From Bizionia sp. (GTDB lineage: Bacteria > Bacteroidota > Bacteroidia > Flavobacteriales > Flavobacteriaceae): a stretch of DNA of 64,000 nt. How positions within the stretch are numbered: position 1 is the first letter of the stretch; each line of letters opens with the position of its first letter. The translations under genes and the position numbers were made by a program. The DNA lies in the NCBI GenBank assembly GCA_020631395.1, contig JAHDHI010000014.1, positions 1 through 64,000 of the forward strand, given 5' to 3'. Shown here piece by piece: positions 61,238 through 64,000 of the stretch. The notes beneath the pieces were generated by a model, which worked only from the letters and a program-made list of their open reading frames with translations, was not told where the DNA came from and ran no database searches.

Positions 61238-61789
61238 TTATGACATTTTTTTTATGCTTTCAAGGACAAACTCATAATAGGATCTGTTGGAGGCCACAAA
61301 ATGATTGTTGCTCTCGCTATGTTTCAAAAGCGTCTTGAAATCCTCGAAAGAGACAAGTTTCAGTGCTTCGACTTCATCTTCTTGAGGTCGTAAGTGAGAC
61401 AAGTCAACCTTCAGTTCAGCAATGAAGGTGTTGTGAAACTCATTGTCTACGATCCCGTTGGCATAAGTTTGAAAACACTCGAAGACACCTATCTTTTGCA
61501 ACTCGCCCTCGGAAATCGTCAACCCGATTTCTTCTTCGATCTCTCTAACGGCACCACTTGTCAAGGTTTCTCCTGCATCGATGTGGCCTGCAACGGAAAC
61601 ATCCCATAGCAAAGGGTAAATTGCTTTGGTTTTTGCTCTTTGTTGCAATAGGATTTTACCACTGTCTGTATAAAGCCAAATGTGAGCCGTATTGTGATAA
61701 TGGCCTTTGGAATGGATTTCGGATTTCAAGGCGCTTTGCCCTGTTGGTTCTCCAGTTTTGGTGACAATGTCTATGTATTCATCATTCAT
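61238..61789 (-). CDS. Nudix hydrolase
   Basis: 183 residues from the Met at 61789 (MNDEYIDIVTKTGEPTG); nine further upstream codons exist but look non-family. Nudix box GHIDAGETLTSGAVREIEEE followed by IGL, with all the Glu residues of the GX5EX7REUXEEXGU motif. The flanks (HYHNTAHIWLY, LLQQRAKTKAIYPLLWDVS) resemble the YfcD/IPP-isomerase-like branch. It probably cleaves nucleotide diphosphate derivatives; it need not be an isomerase because the isomerase Cys/Glu set is not clear. Confidence 0.87.
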   Translation of the reverse strand: MNDEYIDIVTKTGEPTGQSALKSEIHSKGHYHNTAHIWLYTDSGKILLQQRAKTKAIYPLLWDVSVAGHIDAGETLTSGAVREIEEEIGLTISEGELQKIGVFECFQTYANGIVDNEFHNTFIAELKVDLSHLRPQEDEVEALKLVSFEDFKTLLKHSESNNHFVASNRSYYEFVLESIKKMS

Positions 61790-61876
61790 TTTATAAATAT
61801 AAGTACTCCTATACAATTGTCATAGGCATTGATGAGAAAAGAGAAATAGATATACTGCCTGTAATTCAATATGCTT

Positions 61877-63040
61877 TCATTGTTTCATGAGAGAAGCCAT
61901 GCAATCCACAAGTTTGTTCAAATCTTCAGCAGTATTGAACAAATGACAAGAGATTCTAATGTAGTCCCCTCTAAATGATATATATATGCTTTGTTCTTTT
62001 AGAGCTGTCTTTAGTGCATTGACATCCAAATCCTTTGGTAACTTGATTCCGAAGAGATGATGCGTTCTAAAATCGTCGTCTTCAATGCTACACCCCAGAT
62101 CTTTAAGAGCCTTTACAGCTTCTGTAGAAATGTTTTTGCAATACTTTTGAATGGCTTTGGGGGTCCACTCGATCACTTGTTTCAAAGCTTCTATTTGCAT
62201 TTTCACGTAGATGAAATTCCCGCCTTCTCCAACAGCATAGCGATTTGCCAATGGCTTGTATTCCGATTGGTAATTGGTCAAGCCAGCAAAATCTTCACTA
62301 CCCAAGCGATTCGCCCAATTGTCTTCGATAGGTATCCCGTCATCAAAATACTCGCCATAATAGGCATAACCGCAGCCATATGGACCAAATAGCCATTTGT
62401 AACCTGCACAAATCAAAGCATCTGGTTGTATTTCCTTTACAGAAAATGGCAATGCTCCAACAGATTGACTTCCATCGACAATGAGCAATGCGCCGTGTTG
62501 CTTGCTTTTTTCTCTGACGGCCTTTAAATCGAACAAACTTCCATTGGACCAATGTATGTTTCCCATTGCAACAACGGCAGTTTTGTCGGTAATGGCATTT
62601 AAAATGGATGCATTCCATTGTATTACCCTATTGGACTTTGAGTCTGGGGCAGAAACGGTTTTTATGGTTGCGTTGTATTTTTCAGCTAATTTTTGCCATG
62701 CGTATACATTGCTTGGAAATTGCTCGTCAATGATCAAAATTTCGTCTCCGACATTTAATGCCATGTTGTTGGTTACGGTAGAAATGCCATAGGATACGGA
62801 GGGAATGTTGGCAATGCGATCATGATTGTCTACTTCCACTAGTTTGGCGAACAGTTTTTTCAACTCTACAACGGGTTCAAAAAAATCTGATGTAGGAATG
62901 GTGTATGGTTTTCTTTTTTGTTTTAAACCTTCCATGCCAGCTTCATGAACGGCTTTGAAGCTTGGCGATTGACTAGCAATGTTTAGATAGGTGACATCTT
63001 CGGGGATGTCGAATAGGTGTTTTTGATGTCGTAACGCCAT
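61877..63040 (-). CDS. Class V aminotransferase-fold protein (cysteine desulfurase/selenocysteine lyase-like)
   Basis: 387 residues, PLP fold type I. DVTYLNIASQSPSFKAVHEA start, GDEILIIDEQFPSNVYAW, MGNIHWSNGSLFDLKAV, LIVDGSQSVGALPFSV and the PLP lysine in ALICAGYKWLFGPYGCGY. C-terminal Arg in FRGDYIRISCHLFNTAEDLNK. This sequence type is nearer to isopenicillin epimerase/cysteine-desulfurase-like orphans than to NifS/IscS; no Fe-S cluster genes are adjacent, so the substrate is unknown. Confidence 0.85.
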   Translation of the reverse strand: MALRHQKHLFDIPEDVTYLNIASQSPSFKAVHEAGMEGLKQKRKPYTIPTSDFFEPVVELKKLFAKLVEVDNHDRIANIPSVSYGISTVTNNMALNVGDEILIIDEQFPSNVYAWQKLAEKYNATIKTVSAPDSKSNRVIQWNASILNAITDKTAVVAMGNIHWSNGSLFDLKAVREKSKQHGALLIVDGSQSVGALPFSVKEIQPDALICAGYKWLFGPYGCGYAYYGEYFDDGIPIEDNWANRLGSEDFAGLTNYQSEYKPLANRYAVGEGGNFIYVKMQIEALKQVIEWTPKAIQKYCKNISTEAVKALKDLGCSIEDDDFRTHHLFGIKLPKDLDVNALKTALKEQSIYISFRGDYIRISCHLFNTAEDLNKLVDCMASLMKQ

Positions 63041-63118
63041 AATGATTTTATTAAAGTTATGAAATTAATAAAATCAAATGATTTTAATGGGATGGAAACA
63101 ATGAAATAATGATGCTAA

Positions 63119-63352
63119 GAGAGCCTTTTAAAAGACAAAACGGTCATGTCGTTGATTAGCTTAACGGCTTTGAATGAGATATTGCCTTCTTCAAAATTTT
63201 TCAAAAGCCAAAAGTCATTTATCGTCAACCTTTCTAGAATTGAAGGGACAGAAGGCAATCTGCTTATTATGGATTCCAAAAGAAAGGTTCCGGTAAGTAA
63301 GACGTTAAAGGGAGAACTCATTGCGATTTTGAACAAAGGCAACTTGTTATAG
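63119..63352 (+). pseudogene. LytTR DNA-binding domain remnant
   Basis: About 77 codons open from after a stop at 63116. ESLLKDKTVMSLISLTALNE then LPSSKFFKSQKSFIVNLSRI and KVPVSKTLKGELIAILNKGN read like the second half of a LytTR domain (family pattern: LP...F.R.HKSYIVNL..I). The receiver domain and the first half of the DNA-binding domain are absent upstream, so it is a truncated remnant, though an ATG at 63146 could still make 68 residues. A further 18-codon stretch at 63375-63431, VISELKELKALVEQLIKK, ends in a stop before the terminator and may be another fragment of decayed sequence. Confidence 0.6.
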
Positions 63353-63454
63353 GAGTAGACATCAATCAAGAGGGGTGATAAGTGAGCTTAAAGAACTAAA
63401 GGCTTTAGTTGAGCAATTGATTAAAAAATAACGAGCTTTTCTTATAATATAACG

Positions 63455-63487
63455 TAAAAACCACGCTTTTAAAGCGCGGTTTTTTGT
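63455..63487. terminator. Terminator between the LytTR remnant and the M42 gene
   Basis: AAAAACCACGCTTT (63456-63469) pairs with AAAGCGCGGTTTTT (63471-63484) with one A-C mismatch, followed by T. Placed between two convergent units, and likely bidirectional. Confidence 0.8.
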
Positions 63488-63508
63488 GTCTTCAATCAAA
63501 GTAAATCA

Positions 63509-64000
63509 TTATTTGAAATAACTAAACGTTTCACCATCCTCAATCTTCAATAGTGTTTCATAAATCAGTTTGATTACATTTTCAACATCTTCCCTATGTA
63601 CGGTTTCAACGGTAGTATGCATATAACGCAGCGGCAATGAGATTAATGCAGATGCCACGCCACCGTTGCTATAGGCAAAGGCATCGGTATCTGTTCCCGT
63701 AGCTCTGGACAATGCTGCACGTTGAAAAGGAATTTTCTTTTCCTCGGCAGTGTCCGTTATCAAATCACGTAGTTTTTGTTGTACGGCTGGTGCATAGGCA
63801 ATCACTGGACCTTTTCCGATTTCTGCTTCGCCTTGTACTTTCATGTCAATCATTGGAGTAGTGGTATCATGGGTAACATCGGTCACGATTGCGACATTTG
63901 GTTGTATGGTGTACGTAATCATTTCAGCCCCACGAAGTCCAATTTCCTCTTGTACAGCATTGGTTATGTATAGGCCAAAAGGAAGCGTTTTCTTGTTTTC
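63509..64000 (-). CDS. M42-family metallo-aminopeptidase, C-terminal part
   Basis: The gene begins beyond the window. The visible 163 residues include VQEEIGLRGAEM (catalytic Glu pair of M42/M20), VAIVTDVTHDTTTP (metal-ligand Asp), RATGTDTDAFAYSNGGVASA, and the metal-binding His in LRYMHTTVETVHREDVEN. Cytoplasmic tetrahedral aminopeptidase of the glutamyl-aminopeptidase/FrvX type. The Met near 63922 is internal, not a start. Confidence 0.88.
   Translation of the reverse strand, partial: ENKKTLPFGLYITNAVQEEIGLRGAEMITYTIQPNVAIVTDVTHDTTTPMIDMKVQGEAEIGKGPVIAYAPAVQQKLRDLITDTAEEKKIPFQRAALSRATGTDTDAFAYSNGGVASALISLPLRYMHTTVETVHREDVENVIKLIYETLLKIEDGETFSYFK

Noticed and set aside
61238-61816. Isopentenyl-diphosphate isomerase
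   Set aside because: The Nudix box is complete but the isomerase-specific Cys and Glu residues are not clear; general Nudix hydrolase kept.
1-64000. CRISPR arrays, rRNA and tRNA genes, prophage
   Set aside because: No regularly spaced direct repeats, no tRNA-like cloverleaf or rRNA sequence noticed, and no phage structural genes.

Overview
The window is a chromosomal segment of a low-GC Bacteroidota, almost certainly a Flavobacteriaceae and probably marine. Evidence: a PorX regulator and two proteins with C-terminal type IX secretion (T9SS) sorting domains; the Bacteroidetes-specific LpxC/FabZ fusion; HisB and HisIE fusions; an N-terminal carboxypeptidase-like domain on a TonB-dependent receptor; promoters of the TAnnTTTG type; and little use of strong Shine-Dalgarno sites. 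No rRNA, tRNA or CRISPR array was seen.

Layout. 1-0.7 kb: the 3' end of a group II intron inserted antisense into an Mrr-like nuclease gene. 0.7-5.5 kb: TonB receptor, SRPBCC protein, EamA transporter. 5.9-11 kb: parE-parC and a lipoprotein. 11-14.5 kb: XRE regulator, a 579-bp regulatory region with repeated palindromes and a candidate structured RNA, an M14 peptidase, an Lrp regulator and a DinB protein. 14.5-21.8 kb: mostly minus-strand housekeeping genes (aroB, ald, tsaE, porX) with plus-strand proline dehydrogenase. 21.8-29.2 kb: HD hydrolase, lpxD, lpxC/fabZ, lpxA, efp, a second lpxD-like gene, sucD. 29.3-37.1 kb: M16 peptidase, fabG, an AT-rich secreted orphan, a vWA protein and a prohibitin-like protein. 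37.2-39.8 kb: minus-strand thioredoxin, lipoprotein and T9SS-exported Asp-box protein.

40.2-48.4 kb is a complete histidine operon, hisG-D-C-B-H-A-F-IE, followed by a GNAT gene. It is preceded by a textbook attenuator: a short leader peptide with four consecutive His codons and then a strong terminator. 48.7-55.1 kb holds a secreted purple-acid-phosphatase-like protein, a PhoX/DUF839 lipoprotein and a di-heme peroxidase lipoprotein, a possible envelope phosphorus or redox module. 55.2-56.6 kb: fatty-acid desaturase and a Crp-type regulator.

56.7-59.7 kb is accessory. A DHFR/RibD-like gene and a restriction-endonuclease-like gene each carry a related inverted-repeat element immediately 3' of the stop codon, like single-gene cassettes. 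Next to them is a membrane-anchored HNH protein. 59.9-64 kb: MarC, PrsW-type protease, Nudix hydrolase, a class V aminotransferase, a LytTR-domain remnant and the 3' part of an M42 peptidase that runs off the window.

The best candidates for undescribed biology are the cassette-like repeats with their nuclease cargo, the XRE palindrome region with its hairpin RNA, and the phosphatase/peroxidase cluster. All functional calls come from reading the sequence; no database search was run.
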